From positions 2,692,919-2,756,918 of the forward strand of contig NZ_CP051198.1 in assembly GCF_024181225.1 (NCBI RefSeq): 64,000 nt of DNA, read 5' to 3'. The notes below the pieces were generated by a model that worked only from the letters and a program-made list of their open reading frames with translations, ran no database searches and was not told the origin of the DNA. Source of the DNA: Treponema sp. OMZ 787. Its GTDB lineage: Bacteria; Spirochaetota; Spirochaetia; Treponematales; Treponemataceae. This document shows positions 44,376 to 53,361 of the stretch, piece by piece (within the stretch, counting starts at the first letter, position 1; every line of letters begins with the position of its first letter). The position numbers and the translations under genes are program-made.

Positions 44376-45025
44376 TTGATAAGCTCAGCTTGAAACATTT
44401 TAGGGCTTAACGCATTTAAAGCATCGGAGCGGCTGTTCATATAAACGGAAACAGGGGCTTCACCTTTTATAAAATCTGCTACATCATTTAAAATTTCATT
44501 ATAAAATTTAAGAAGTTTATCGGCTTCGCTATTTTTACCTGTTGCTTTGCCCAGCATTTTTACATAGCTGAAAAAGTTTTCCATAGTTTCAGGTTCGACA
44601 ACCAAGGCAGGCACGCCCAATACTTCTATTTGAGGCAATTGATCAGCCGCCTTAAACGGCACAAGGATGAGATCGGGATTTACCGAAGCAAGAGCTTCAA
44701 GGTTTAAAGTCTTTGCAGAACCGCAAACAGGTTTTTCCGCTAATTCGGGGGCAAATTCTTTTATAAAGGGTCTTACCCCGCCCTTACCGCCGTCGCCTGA
44801 AACGATGATATCCCTGCATCCGATTGCAAGAGCAGTGTTACTTAAAATATAAAAAGGAGTAACAAGACGAGAGGGCTTTTTTTGTATCAGAACCTTACGG
44901 CCTCGATGATCGGTAACTTTTGCAAAGACCTCTGTGCCTGAGTTTTCACGGTTTCCTCCGGCCCATAACTGAAAGCCGAAAACTGCAAGCATTAAAATAG
45001 CAGCAAATTTAAATTTTTGTTTCAT
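44366..45025 (-). pseudogene. Metal/cobalamin-type ABC substrate-binding protein, 3'-truncated
   Basis: A signal peptide (MKQKFKFAAILMLAVFGFQLWA) and about 200 residues of a PF01497-like periplasmic protein: VTDHRGRKVLI, LVTPFY, LNLEALASVNPDLILVP. It breaks off after FQAELIKAA, residue about 220, where normal relatives continue for over 100 residues. The frame then reads about 50 codons of antisense hutH. Convergent hutH meets it at a TTTTTTGCTGC junction (44366-44377). The expected permease and ATPase genes are absent. Probably nonfunctional. Confidence 0.88.
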
Positions 45026-45078
45026 AAATATTTCTCCTAAAATTTAATTTATATCTTTAGCAAATATTATCAATCTAA

Positions 45079-45708
45079 TCACTCCCCGCCCTTAAGCCCG
45101 TTTTTCATCCACATTATTTGTTTTCGAAAATGCTCAACAAATTCTTGCGGTTCCCAGTTTTCGATAAAGGAGCGGGATATAAGGTTATGAACAATGGCCT
45201 TGGTGTATTCTATAAGCTCTTTTATATCTTCGTGGGTCAAAAGTGAAAGTGAGGTCTTTTTAAGATTTGAAAAATATATCTTTTCCATCTCGGCAACCTT
45301 TTCGGTTTGCTGGTTTTTCTTCCTGTATTCAAGCCAAGCCTTATCCAAGTCGGGAGTCCAATAAAGAAAACGGTTTCTGTATAAATTCCGCTTTGACGGT
45401 TTATAAAGCTCCTTTGAAAGAATCTCGCCGTATCTTAAAAGGGCATTAAAAAAGTCGTTATCGCTTTCTCTCAAAGCACCTTGAAAAAGAGCATGAACAT
45501 CCATATTTTCGGAGCTTAAAATCGTAAAAAAGCATTCTTCCAAATTTTCAAAATACTGATAAAAACTGCCCCGAGCGATACCCAGAGTATTTACAATATC
45601 CGAAACACTTGCCTGAAAAAGAGGCTTTTCTTCAAATTCCTTTTTACATGTTTCGAGAATCCTTTGCTGCTTTTCTTGAGGTAAATTTAAAAAAGTTTTT
45701 TTCGGCAT
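45079..45708 (-). CDS. TetR-family transcriptional regulator
   Basis: 209 aa. The N-terminal helix-turn-helix follows the TetR pattern (FQASVSDIVNTLGIARGSFYQYFENLEECFF), and the rest is an alpha-helical ligand domain. The start taken is ATG 45708 (MPKKTFLNL, a common TetR start); an in-frame TTG six bases upstream is less likely. The truncated substrate-binding-protein gene lies 53 bases downstream on the same strand, so it probably controlled that lost transporter. It is a candidate for the operators at 42630-42676, though they lie 2.5 kb away. Confidence 0.9.
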   Translation of the reverse strand: MPKKTFLNLPQEKQQRILETCKKEFEEKPLFQASVSDIVNTLGIARGSFYQYFENLEECFFTILSSENMDVHALFQGALRESDNDFFNALLRYGEILSKELYKPSKRNLYRNRFLYWTPDLDKAWLEYRKKNQQTEKVAEMEKIYFSNLKKTSLSLLTHEDIKELIEYTKAIVHNLISRSFIENWEPQEFVEHFRKQIMWMKNGLKGGE

Positions 45709-45865
45709 TGCCAATCAGTGTAATATAAAAGTAAAAATTATTCAAGGCAGAGAAAAAAATTAATCAAATTTATCTGAAATTACATTTTTTAATAATATAA
45801 CTATTTTATACACATAGAAAAAAATTGAAATTTATGATATACTAATAAAAAATAGGGGAAATATT

Positions 45866-46087
45866 GTGTTATACAGTAGTCTTGAAAAAAAATTAAAGTT
45901 GCTTCCGCAAACAGCTCTTGAAGAAATTTCTTCTTATGTGGATTATATTTTATTTAAATTTACTACATTAGAAAAAAAATCCGGATCAAAAAGTCAAAAA
46001 AAAGGTTTTGGCTGCTTAAAAGATATTCCTTGCAAAATGTCTCCAGATTTTGATGAGCCTATTGAAGAATTCGCGGAGTATATGTGA
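45866..46087 (+). CDS. DUF2281-type antitoxin (VapB-like), pair 1
   Basis: 73 aa, starting at GTG with AGGGGA about 8 bases earlier. The pattern LPQTALEEISSYVDYILFKF plus a C-terminal KMSPDFDEPIEEFAEYM is that of DUF2281 proteins that partner PIN toxins. The last segment would bind the toxin. The stop overlaps the toxin ATG by one base (TGATG). A second pair with the same tail lies at 50707-51308. Confidence 0.85.
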   Translation: MLYSSLEKKLKLLPQTALEEISSYVDYILFKFTTLEKKSGSKSQKKGFGCLKDIPCKMSPDFDEPIEEFAEYM

Positions 46088-46461
46088 TGTATTTATTGGA
46101 TACTCATGCAATAATTTGGTATGTAATAGGAAGCAATGAGCTTTCTATTACTGTAAGAAATTTGATGGAAGCAAAAAGATGTTTTTTCAGTTTCGTATCG
46201 TTATGGGAAATCGCGATAAAACAAGCAAAAGGAACTCTTGATTTTGAAATTAATATTTCTCAATTAAAAACTGTTCTGGAGAATGAGGAATTTATTTATC
46301 TTAATCCTACGGAATATGATGTGGAACGAATAAAAAAGTTACCTGATATTCATAAAGATCCGTTTGATAGACTGCTTATTGCACAAGCTATGGAAAATAA
46401 CCTAACTATAATAACAAGAGATTTAAAAATTCCTTTGTATGAAGTAAAGACTATTTGGTAA
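46087..46461 (+). CDS. VapC-type PIN ribonuclease toxin, pair 1
   Basis: 124 aa. PIN active-site acids are present: LLDTHAIIW (Asp), SLWEIAIK (Glu) and DPFDRLLIAQA (Asp), with ITRDLKIPLYEVKT at the end. It probably cleaves tRNA or rRNA when free of antitoxin. The start is ATG 46087; GTG at 46084 is possible. Nearly the same ending occurs in the pair 2 toxin (IPLYDVKT). Confidence 0.9.
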   Translation: MYLLDTHAIIWYVIGSNELSITVRNLMEAKRCFFSFVSLWEIAIKQAKGTLDFEINISQLKTVLENEEFIYLNPTEYDVERIKKLPDIHKDPFDRLLIAQAMENNLTIITRDLKIPLYEVKTIW

Positions 46462-46555
46462 AATAAAATGATAGGGAGATAAGGATGTTAGCATAAAACT
46501 CATCATCTCGAAATTCCGCAGCAAAAGGTCTATTATAAATGCAATGAGGTAATCT

Positions 46556-47497
46556 ATGAAAATATTATACGAAAAAACACCGCTTTTTGATGAAGGCTTT
46601 TTAAAAGTCTCGGATATACACAGTATTTATTATGCACAATACGGCAACCCCAAGGGAAGGCCTGTAGTTTTTTTACACGGAGGGCCGGGAGGCGGATGTA
46701 TTCCCGTTGCAAGCCAATACTTCGATCCCGAATTTTACCGAATAGTTTTATTTGATCAGAGGGGAGCAGGAAAAAGTTTACCGCCTTGCGAGATGAAAGA
46801 AAATAAATCCGAAAATCTGATTGAAGATATAGAAAAACTTCGCCGACACTTGGGCATCGGCAAATGGATGGTCTTCGGCGGAAGCTGGGGAAGCACCCTC
46901 GCCCTAATCTACGCAATTGCCCATCCCGATAAGGTAGTATCCTTAATTTTAAGAGGAATCTTTTTAGGAACTCAACAAGAAATAGACTGGATATATGAAG
47001 AAGGCGGAGCATCCAAATTCTTCCCTGAAGATTTTGAAGCCTACCAACATTTTATACCGCAAGAAGAAAGAAGCTCCATGGTAAGAGCTTATTCAAAACG
47101 CCTCTTCGGCGAAGATAAAAAACTTTCCCTTGAAGCCGCCCATAGGTGGAGCCGTTGGGAGTCGGCCCTCGTTCGCCTCTTCCCCGGTGTCTATGATATG
47201 AGCGATGAAGAAGCCTTAACTATGGCCAAGGCCGAATGTCATTACTTTTTGCACAAGTGCTTTTTTAAGGACGATAACTACATCTTAAATAATTGCGATA
47301 AGATTAAAGACATTCCCTGTACTATCGTACAAGGAAGATACGATATGGACTGTCCGCCCTTTTCCGCTTATAAACTGCATAAAAAATTACCTAAGTCGAA
47401 TTTGAACATAGTTTTATTCGGAGGGCACTCTAGTATGGAACCTGGTTTGGTTGACGGCCTTGTAAGGGCAGCAGAAGACCACAAAAAATTCTTTTAA
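46556..47497 (+). CDS. pip: Proline iminopeptidase
   Basis: 313-aa alpha/beta-hydrolase of the S33 family. HGGPGGG forms the oxyanion region, GGSWGS holds the nucleophile, and the C-terminus has GRYDMDCPP (acid) and GGHSS (His). It removes N-terminal proline from peptides, and its length fits the family. It fits the peptide-based metabolism seen elsewhere in the window. A T-tailed hairpin follows. The 95 bases before it hold no clear promoter. Confidence 0.93.
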   Translation: MKILYEKTPLFDEGFLKVSDIHSIYYAQYGNPKGRPVVFLHGGPGGGCIPVASQYFDPEFYRIVLFDQRGAGKSLPPCEMKENKSENLIEDIEKLRRHLGIGKWMVFGGSWGSTLALIYAIAHPDKVVSLILRGIFLGTQQEIDWIYEEGGASKFFPEDFEAYQHFIPQEERSSMVRAYSKRLFGEDKKLSLEAAHRWSRWESALVRLFPGVYDMSDEEALTMAKAECHYFLHKCFFKDDNYILNNCDKIKDIPCTIVQGRYDMDCPPFSAYKLHKKLPKSNLNIVLFGGHSSMEPGLVDGLVRAAEDHKKFF

Positions 47498-47504
47498 TTT
47501 ATTA

Positions 47505-47538
47505 CAAAAAAAAGCTGCCTATAAAGGCAGCTTTTTAC
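47505..47538. terminator. Bidirectional terminator between pip and the PspC gene
   Basis: A perfect 10-bp stem (47511-47520/47525-47534) with A residues before and T residues after it can stop transcription from both convergent genes. Confidence 0.9.
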
Positions 47539-47558
47539 TTTAATCGTTATCGGACCAA

Positions 47559-47795
47559 TCAATCACGAGGAGCATACTCATAGCTCTCATCATTATCATC
47601 ATTCTTAACCTCCGTATCATAGGGCATTATGATAGCTGCGATGATATAAACAATAACTCCGGAGCCCACAAATAAGGCAAATATAATCCATAGTAGTCTT
47701 ATTAAAACAGGATCAACACCCAGATACTCGGCAAGCCCCGCACAAACTCCTAAAATTTTTTTATCCCGTGATGATTTGCATAATCTCTTTTTCAT
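47559..47795 (-). CDS. PspC-domain membrane protein
   Basis: 78 aa: a short basic N-terminus, the PspC core (KILGVCAGLAEYLGVDPVLIRLLWI) and one membrane segment with an acidic tail. Phage-shock protein C domains sense membrane stress; many small stand-alone ones have no known partner. Nothing related is adjacent. It lies 23 bases downstream of the lipoprotein gene, in the same direction. Confidence 0.9.
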   Translation of the reverse strand: MKKRLCKSSRDKKILGVCAGLAEYLGVDPVLIRLLWIIFALFVGSGVIVYIIAAIIMPYDTEVKNDDNDESYEYAPRD

Positions 47796-47818
47796 TTTTT
47801 CCTCTTAAAATTCCAAAT

Positions 47819-48763
47819 TTATTTAACCTCTGCCTTAGCACTTACAGTTCTGTTTCTCTCTTCCCAAGGAGAAGAAACCCTGTTTGTATCGGAAACAACA
47901 AAGAAACAGGCCTCTATCTTATCAAACCACTCCGAGTTGGAATCATCCTTGCGTAAGATATAGCGGCATTCTTTTCCGTCTTTTGAAAAGACCCTGCATC
48001 CGTTTACGGGCTTTCCCGAAGCATCTATCATAGAGCCGGAATCTTTATAGTATTTTTCTCCCGGCACATCGAACCAAAAGTATCCATTTTTGACGCGTTC
48101 ATCATTTACCGAAAAGAAAATTTCAATCGAATCCGAATCTTTTGAAACCGATTTTATTACGGGAACGGCAAGAGCGGCAATTTCATTTTTTGACGCAGCT
48201 TGCGGAACAATCATTTTGATTTCTTCCGGAGCGGTTTGGGCAGAGCTAAGACTTTCTTCTTCTGCCTTGGCTTCATCGGTCTTATCTTGAGCCTTCTTTT
48301 CAAAACCGGTTATATCCAGAACCTGTTCGTACTTATTGCCGTTCTTATCAGTAAGAGTAAACTTCCACTTACCGAGAGCAACGGAACCGGTTCCTTCTCC
48401 GCATTGCAGGCGTTTTACCGATGCGATCTTAGCCTTATCGTCTATTTCGGTTATCTTTTCAAGCTGAGAAGAATTCAGAACCCACATATCGACCGGGGAG
48501 TCAACCAATAGTTTTTGGACATCACTTGTATTAAAAGATCCTTCATAATTGATAAAAAAGCTTATAAACATCTCGCCGCTGCCTTTAAGCGTTCCGTTCC
48601 ATATTGAAGTATCCAATCTTTCTATCATCCATGTAACCGAATTAACGGATATCTGTCCCGGGCCTGACGGAGTATCAACTGTCTGTTTAGGAGCCGATTT
48701 ACAGCCAAAAACAAAAGCAGTGCATAAAATAGCGATAAATATTTTCGAGTAGAGTCTTTGCAT
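47819..48763 (-). CDS. Hypothetical lipoprotein, probably envelope
   Basis: 314 aa with a lipoprotein signal peptide ending FGC (Cys21). Residues about 40-160 look like beta-sandwich sequence. A central segment rich in Glu, Ala and Lys (about 160-185) is likely unstructured, and the C-terminal part contains FWFDVPGEKYYK and YILRKD. No family recognised. It may be in one operon with PspC. Confidence 0.65.
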   Translation of the reverse strand: MQRLYSKIFIAILCTAFVFGCKSAPKQTVDTPSGPGQISVNSVTWMIERLDTSIWNGTLKGSGEMFISFFINYEGSFNTSDVQKLLVDSPVDMWVLNSSQLEKITEIDDKAKIASVKRLQCGEGTGSVALGKWKFTLTDKNGNKYEQVLDITGFEKKAQDKTDEAKAEEESLSSAQTAPEEIKMIVPQAASKNEIAALAVPVIKSVSKDSDSIEIFFSVNDERVKNGYFWFDVPGEKYYKDSGSMIDASGKPVNGCRVFSKDGKECRYILRKDDSNSEWFDKIEACFFVVSDTNRVSSPWEERNRTVSAKAEVK

Positions 48764-48831
48764 TTTCCATTCCTCCTTTTCCTATTATACACTTATAATT
48801 GTAAAAAGACAACAGCAAGGATAGGATAATT

Positions 48832-50661
48832 TTAACTCTTTATATTGAGCGACCTTTGTTCTTCACTGATAAATTGATGGGTATAAAGCTCGTAATAATG
48901 GCCTTTTTGATTCATCAGCTCATCGTGGCTGCCGCATTCAATCATCTTTCCCCCTTCAACAACTATTATCTTATCTGCATTTCTTATTGTCGATAATCTG
49001 TGGGCAACAACAAAGGATGTACGCCCCGACAAAACTGTAGTGATGGCCTTTTGAATTTTTTGTTCGGTTTCGGTATCGATAGAAGAGGTCGCCTCATCCA
49101 AAACGAAGAGACGCGGATTTCTTACCAAGGTGCGGGCAAAAGAAATAAGCTGCTTTTGGCCTGTGGAAAGAAGACTTCCGCCCTCGCCTACCTCTGTGTC
49201 ATAACCCTTTTCCATCTTAACTATAAAGTCATGGGCATCTACCAGTTTTGCAGCTTCAATAATTTCTTCATCGCTTGCATCCAATTTTCCGTACCTGATA
49301 TTTTCTGCAATCGTTCCGGAAAAAAGATGGGGAGACTGAAGCACATAGCCCAGGTTTTCGTGAATCCAGCTTTCCGGCATATCGGTATAGTCTATGCCGT
49401 CCACAAGGATACGGCCGCTCTTAGGCTCGTAAAACCGGCAAAAAAGATTGACGATTGTCGATTTTCCGGCTCCCGTAGCTCCGACCAAGGCTATGGTCTG
49501 CCCGGCTTCAACCTTTAGGTCAAAACCGCTTAATACCGGCTCCCCTTCCTTGTACCAAAAAGCAACATCTTCAAATTTTACACAGCCTTTAATAAGAGGC
49601 TTTTTTTCGGCGGCGGGACAAAGGGCGGTTCCGTATTTTTTTATAACCTCTTCCTTGTCCTTAATCTCGGACTCTTCTTCAAGAAGCCCGAAGATGCGTT
49701 CGGCAGCTGCCTGAGCCGAAATAAATTCTGCAAAGAGATCGGCAGCTTCTGCCAAGGGAGCGTTAAACTGCGTAACATAAGAAAAAAAGGCAACGAGTAA
49801 GCCTATTGTAATAGCACCCGAAACAACAGACATTCCTCCATAAATTACCATGAGGGCTGTGCCTACAGCTCCGATTAGCTGAACGGTAGGCATAAGAACA
49901 GAAGAAATTAAGATACCTCTGATAGATGCGGTTTTCATCTCGTCGGTTTTAGACACAAACTCCTTTGCATTTAACTCTTCCCTCACCAAGGTCTTAGTAG
50001 TCTTAGCACCCTGAATATCTTCATTGTAGGAGGCCGTCAATTGAGAATTTATCTTACGCACCCGCCTTTGGGCTTTTAAAATTTTTCCCCGCAGATAAAT
50101 ACTAAAAAGCACAATTATGGGAAGGGTAATCAAGCCTATGAGGGCAAGCCTCGGGCTGTCTCCCAACATAGCAATTATGACAGCCATCATCATACAAAAG
50201 CCCCAAAAGAGATCGGTTACTCCCCATGCAACAATGCCTGACAATTTGTTTATATCAGAAGACATTCTCGACATAAGCCAGCCGACGGCATTTTTATCGT
50301 AAAATGAAAGGGAAAGGGACTGCAATTTTGTAAAACACTTTGTTCTCAGTCGGTGGCACATTTTTATTTCCAAATGACCTACAAATTTTATAAAGAAAAA
50401 GGTTGCGGCAGCCGAAATCAGCAAGAACACTCCCGTAAAAATAATTACGGCATTAAAATTACTTAAATCCCGCCCCTTTACAAAGGTGTCTATTACATAT
50501 TTGGTCATCTTGGGCTGGACCACATCCAAGGCACCTGTCAAACCGCCCAAAAGAATCCCCGGAACCAGCAGTTCCTTAAAATAGCCGAATTCTTTTACAA
50601 CCTTCTTCCAAACTCCGCTTTTAAATTTTTCGTCATAATTTTCTACATCAAAATCTTCCAT
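48832..50661 (-). CDS. Heterodimeric ABC exporter subunit (canonical ATPase site)
   Basis: 609 aa: a six-helix membrane domain (about 30-320) and an ATPase domain. Walker A is GATGAGKST, the signature reads LSTGQ instead of LSGGQ, and Walker B is DEATSSID with the catalytic Glu. Together with the 596-aa partner, whose Walker B lacks that Glu, it forms a heterodimeric exporter with one degenerate site, like TM287/288. The substrate is unknown. The start ATG 50661 lies in a direct repeat of its own first codons (see 51345-51378) and has no clear ribosome site. Confidence 0.92.
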   Translation of the reverse strand: MEDFDVENYDEKFKSGVWKKVVKEFGYFKELLVPGILLGGLTGALDVVQPKMTKYVIDTFVKGRDLSNFNAVIIFTGVFLLISAAATFFFIKFVGHLEIKMCHRLRTKCFTKLQSLSLSFYDKNAVGWLMSRMSSDINKLSGIVAWGVTDLFWGFCMMMAVIIAMLGDSPRLALIGLITLPIIVLFSIYLRGKILKAQRRVRKINSQLTASYNEDIQGAKTTKTLVREELNAKEFVSKTDEMKTASIRGILISSVLMPTVQLIGAVGTALMVIYGGMSVVSGAITIGLLVAFFSYVTQFNAPLAEAADLFAEFISAQAAAERIFGLLEEESEIKDKEEVIKKYGTALCPAAEKKPLIKGCVKFEDVAFWYKEGEPVLSGFDLKVEAGQTIALVGATGAGKSTIVNLFCRFYEPKSGRILVDGIDYTDMPESWIHENLGYVLQSPHLFSGTIAENIRYGKLDASDEEIIEAAKLVDAHDFIVKMEKGYDTEVGEGGSLLSTGQKQLISFARTLVRNPRLFVLDEATSSIDTETEQKIQKAITTVLSGRTSFVVAHRLSTIRNADKIIVVEGGKMIECGSHDELMNQKGHYYELYTHQFISEEQRSLNIKS

Positions 50662-50664
50662 AAA
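50633..50664. repeat. Direct repeat flanking the TA insertion, left copy
   Basis: The first codons of the ABC gene (ATG of 50661). The same sequence, with one base changed and two inserted, lies at 51345-51378. The two copies flank the second toxin-antitoxin pair. Confidence 0.85.
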
Positions 50665-50706
50665 CGGTTTTTACCCTATAATATTTAGTCTTTTTATCTT
50701 AAAATT

Positions 50707-51096
50707 TTACCAAACAGTTTTTACATCATATAACGGAATATTTCCGTCAGCAGTTATTATTGTTAAATCATTTTCAATTGCTTGTGCGATTAAAATTCTA
50801 TCAAATGGATCATTATGTCTTACATTTTCTTGAAAAGGCAGATTTCGAATTCTGTTGAAATCATCAAGTGTAACAGGAAGTTTTATAAACCCAGCCCGTC
50901 TACACATGTCATCTATTTCATATACAGTACGAGTAAATTCCAATTTCTTTTTACTTTGTTTTATTGAAATTTCCCAGAATGAAGCATAACTGTAAAAACA
51001 AACATTAGATTCAATTATATCTTTAGCACTTTTAGGCAATCGGGCATCCCCGAATAAATACCAAAGAATTGTATGGGTATCGAGCAAATACTTCAT
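50707..51096 (-). CDS. VapC-type PIN toxin, pair 2
   Basis: 129 aa, a homologue of the pair 1 toxin. PIN acids: LLDTHTILW, SFWEISIK and NDPFDRILIAQA, with ITADGNIPLYDVKT at the end. It starts at ATG 51096, overlapping the antitoxin stop by one base; a GTG one codon earlier is an alternative. The pair lies between the two genes of an ABC exporter, an unusual site. Confidence 0.9.
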   Translation of the reverse strand: MKYLLDTHTILWYLFGDARLPKSAKDIIESNVCFYSYASFWEISIKQSKKKLEFTRTVYEIDDMCRRAGFIKLPVTLDDFNRIRNLPFQENVRHNDPFDRILIAQAIENDLTIITADGNIPLYDVKTVW

Positions 51097-51308
51097 CACA
51101 TATACTCCGAAAAATCTTCGAGAGGATCATCAAAATCCGGCGACATATAAAAAGGTTCATTTTTCCAAACGCCGAAAAGAGATTTTTTTTCAGAAACTGC
51201 ATTTTCTTCAGGAAATTTTAATTTTATCAAGCGGATAAAATCAACAACCTCACTTATTGCGGCATGAGGAAGCGTTGCTATTTCTTTTTCCAAAACCGAA
51301 TTAGTCAT
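51096..51308 (-). CDS. DUF2281-type antitoxin (VapB-like), pair 2
   Basis: About 70 aa, starting at ATG 51308, 7 bases after GGAGGG. A DUF2281 pattern (LPHAAISEVVDFIRLIKLKF) with the conserved tail YMSPDFDDPLEDFSEYM, which closely matches pair 1. The C-terminus should bind the PIN toxin; the two genes are coupled by TGATG. Confidence 0.88.
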   Translation of the reverse strand: MTNSVLEKEIATLPHAAISEVVDFIRLIKLKFPEENAVSEKKSLFGVWKNEPFYMSPDFDDPLEDFSEYM

Positions 51309-51344
51309 ATATGCCCTCCGATGCAATTCTATTATATAATAAAT

Positions 51345-51378
51345 TCATAAAATTTTCTACGTCAAAATCTTCCATAAA
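51345..51378. repeat. Direct repeat flanking the TA insertion, right copy
   Basis: Reads on the minus strand as the first codons of the downstream ABC gene (MEDFDVEN), followed by other sequence and a stop. A good AAGGTAAG ribosome site precedes it, but the reading frame is now only 24 codons long (ATG 51375). Confidence 0.85.
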
Positions 51379-51394
51379 TTTTACTTACCTTAAA

Positions 51395-53185
51395 TTACGC
51401 TCCGGTTTGAACAGAGCTTTGAATATCGTAAATCCTCTTGTATAAACCTTCTTGAGCTATCAGCTGTTCATGGGTTCCTTCTTGGCTTATCTTTCCGTCT
51501 TCTAAAACTATTATATTGTCTGCATCGCAAATAGTTGAAATTCTATGCGAAATTATAATCATAGTCTTGTTGCCCTTTTCTTCTTTTAATGCGGAACGGA
51601 TAGCTATATCCGTTTGGGTATCTACAGCCGAAAGGGAGTCATCAAAGATTAGAACGGGAGAATCTTTAATGAGGGTTCGGGCGATTGCAAGCCTTTGTTT
51701 TTGGCCTCCTGATAAGGAAACGCCCCTCTCGCCGACCAAGGTTTCATAGCCTTTTTCAAACTTATTTATTTCATCGTCCAACGAAGCTACCTTTGAGTAG
51801 TGACGGGCCGAAGAATCGGAAACATCCGGTACTGCCAATTTAAGGTTTTCCATAATCGTTCTGCCGTACAAAAAAGGCTCCTGCAAGATGAGCCCTACCT
51901 GCGACCTTATCCAGCCCTTGTCGATGGTGTTTAATTCTTTTCCGTCCATTTTGATGGAACCCGAATCATACTCATAAAGGCGGGCAAGCAAGTGCACAAG
52001 GGAGCTTTTTCCCGAGCCTGTCGGTCCCAGAATAGCAAGGGTCTGTCCGCTTTTGACACTAAAAGAAACATTATCGAGTATCTTGTGGTTTTGTGTTTCA
52101 GGATATGAAAATGAAACGGAATCAAAAACTATGTTTCCCTTAATTTCGGGTTTTTCGTTTGTCGGAAAAATATCTTCAGCCTTTTCATTTAAAATAGTTT
52201 CAATACGGTTTGCCGAAACAAAGGATTTTCCTATATTGCTGATGATTCGGCCTAAGCGGCGGACAGGCCAGATTAACATTCCCGTATAAGAAATAAAGGC
52301 GACTAAATCGCCGGCTGTTATCTCATTACGGTAGGCAAGCATACTTCCATAAATGATTATTCCGAAAACTTGGGCTATCGAAAGAAAATCGGAAAAGGCC
52401 CAAAAGGCGGCAAAGCTGTTGTTTATCTTTAAATTTTGATTTCGGTACCTTTCACTCCGCTTAATAAATTTTTCTATTTCGTATTGATGGCGGGTAAAGG
52501 CCTTTACAACACGGATGCCTGTTAAATTTTCTTGTACGGCTGTAGTCATTGAGGCTTCATACTCGGTAGCCTTTTTAAACTGCCTTTGAATTCTTTTAAA
52601 GAATATAACCGACGAAAAAAATGTTAAAGGCATAATGCAAAAAGAGATAAGCATCAGCTTTGTGTTTAATTGGGCCATCAGGTAAATAGTATAAATTATC
52701 AAAAACACCGAACTTATGGTATCCATTATTTGTGAATAAAGAGCCAAGCGGATGGTTTCAACATCGGATGTACAGCGCTGAATCAAGTCTCCCGTTTCCG
52801 CCTTTGAATGATAAGAATAAGGAAGAAGCTGGATATGATTGTACAGCCTGTTTCTAAGAGTCTTTATTGAACGTTCGGTTGCGACGCTGGCTATATTTAT
52901 TCGGCCGAATGTAAAAAGCCCTCTAACCAGAGAAAAGGTAACTACCAGTGAGGCCATTACAACGAGCCCGCTTGTTCCGTTTAAATACTCTTTAAACAAG
53001 GCAGCCAATCGGGATATTAAGCCCGCGGGCAGAGGAGCACCGCCTATTACCGAGTCTATTGTAATTCGGATTAATTGAGGCTGCATGGCAACAATTACTT
53101 GCGAAAAAAGCGTAAAAATAAGGGCAAGCACATAAAGCCGGCTTTGTCCTTTTGCATATGATAAAAGTCTTTTTAAATTTTGCAT
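51395..53185 (-). CDS. Heterodimeric ABC exporter subunit (degenerate ATPase site)
   Basis: 596 aa with six membrane helices and an ATPase domain. Walker A is GPTGSGKSS and the signature is the canonical LSGGQ, but Walker B is FDDSLSAVD: Asp replaces the catalytic Glu. That marks the degenerate site typical of TM287 or BmrC. It is the upstream gene of the pair. The partner gene starts about 730 bases later, beyond an inserted toxin-antitoxin pair. Its function is probably drug or lipid export. Confidence 0.92.
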   Translation of the reverse strand: MQNLKRLLSYAKGQSRLYVLALIFTLFSQVIVAMQPQLIRITIDSVIGGAPLPAGLISRLAALFKEYLNGTSGLVVMASLVVTFSLVRGLFTFGRINIASVATERSIKTLRNRLYNHIQLLPYSYHSKAETGDLIQRCTSDVETIRLALYSQIMDTISSVFLIIYTIYLMAQLNTKLMLISFCIMPLTFFSSVIFFKRIQRQFKKATEYEASMTTAVQENLTGIRVVKAFTRHQYEIEKFIKRSERYRNQNLKINNSFAAFWAFSDFLSIAQVFGIIIYGSMLAYRNEITAGDLVAFISYTGMLIWPVRRLGRIISNIGKSFVSANRIETILNEKAEDIFPTNEKPEIKGNIVFDSVSFSYPETQNHKILDNVSFSVKSGQTLAILGPTGSGKSSLVHLLARLYEYDSGSIKMDGKELNTIDKGWIRSQVGLILQEPFLYGRTIMENLKLAVPDVSDSSARHYSKVASLDDEINKFEKGYETLVGERGVSLSGGQKQRLAIARTLIKDSPVLIFDDSLSAVDTQTDIAIRSALKEEKGNKTMIIISHRISTICDADNIIVLEDGKISQEGTHEQLIAQEGLYKRIYDIQSSVQTGA

Positions 53186-53307
53186 AGCTTGATACCCTAA
53201 TTCCTAAATTTTAATTTTAGCATAAAAAAAATATTTATTCTACATAAATTTAAGCTTAAATTTTCTCAAGTTTTTGTTAAAAATAGGGTAAAATTAAAAC
53301 TCCATTA

Positions 53308-53336
53308 TTGATAATATATCGTTTTTATTATATACT
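53308..53336 (+). promoter_or_regulatory. Sigma-70 promoter of the chemoreceptor
   Basis: TTGATA (53308-53313), 17 bases, TATACT (53331-53336), about 25 bases before the start codon. Confidence 0.75.
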
Positions 53337-53361
53337 TGTTTCTATAAATAGGAGAAAGTAT

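Noticed and set aside
46554..47012. 152-codon minus-strand frame
   Set aside because: Antisense to pip, whose catalytic motifs are clear.
49000..49518. 172-codon plus-strand frame
   Set aside because: Antisense to the ABC ATPase domain.
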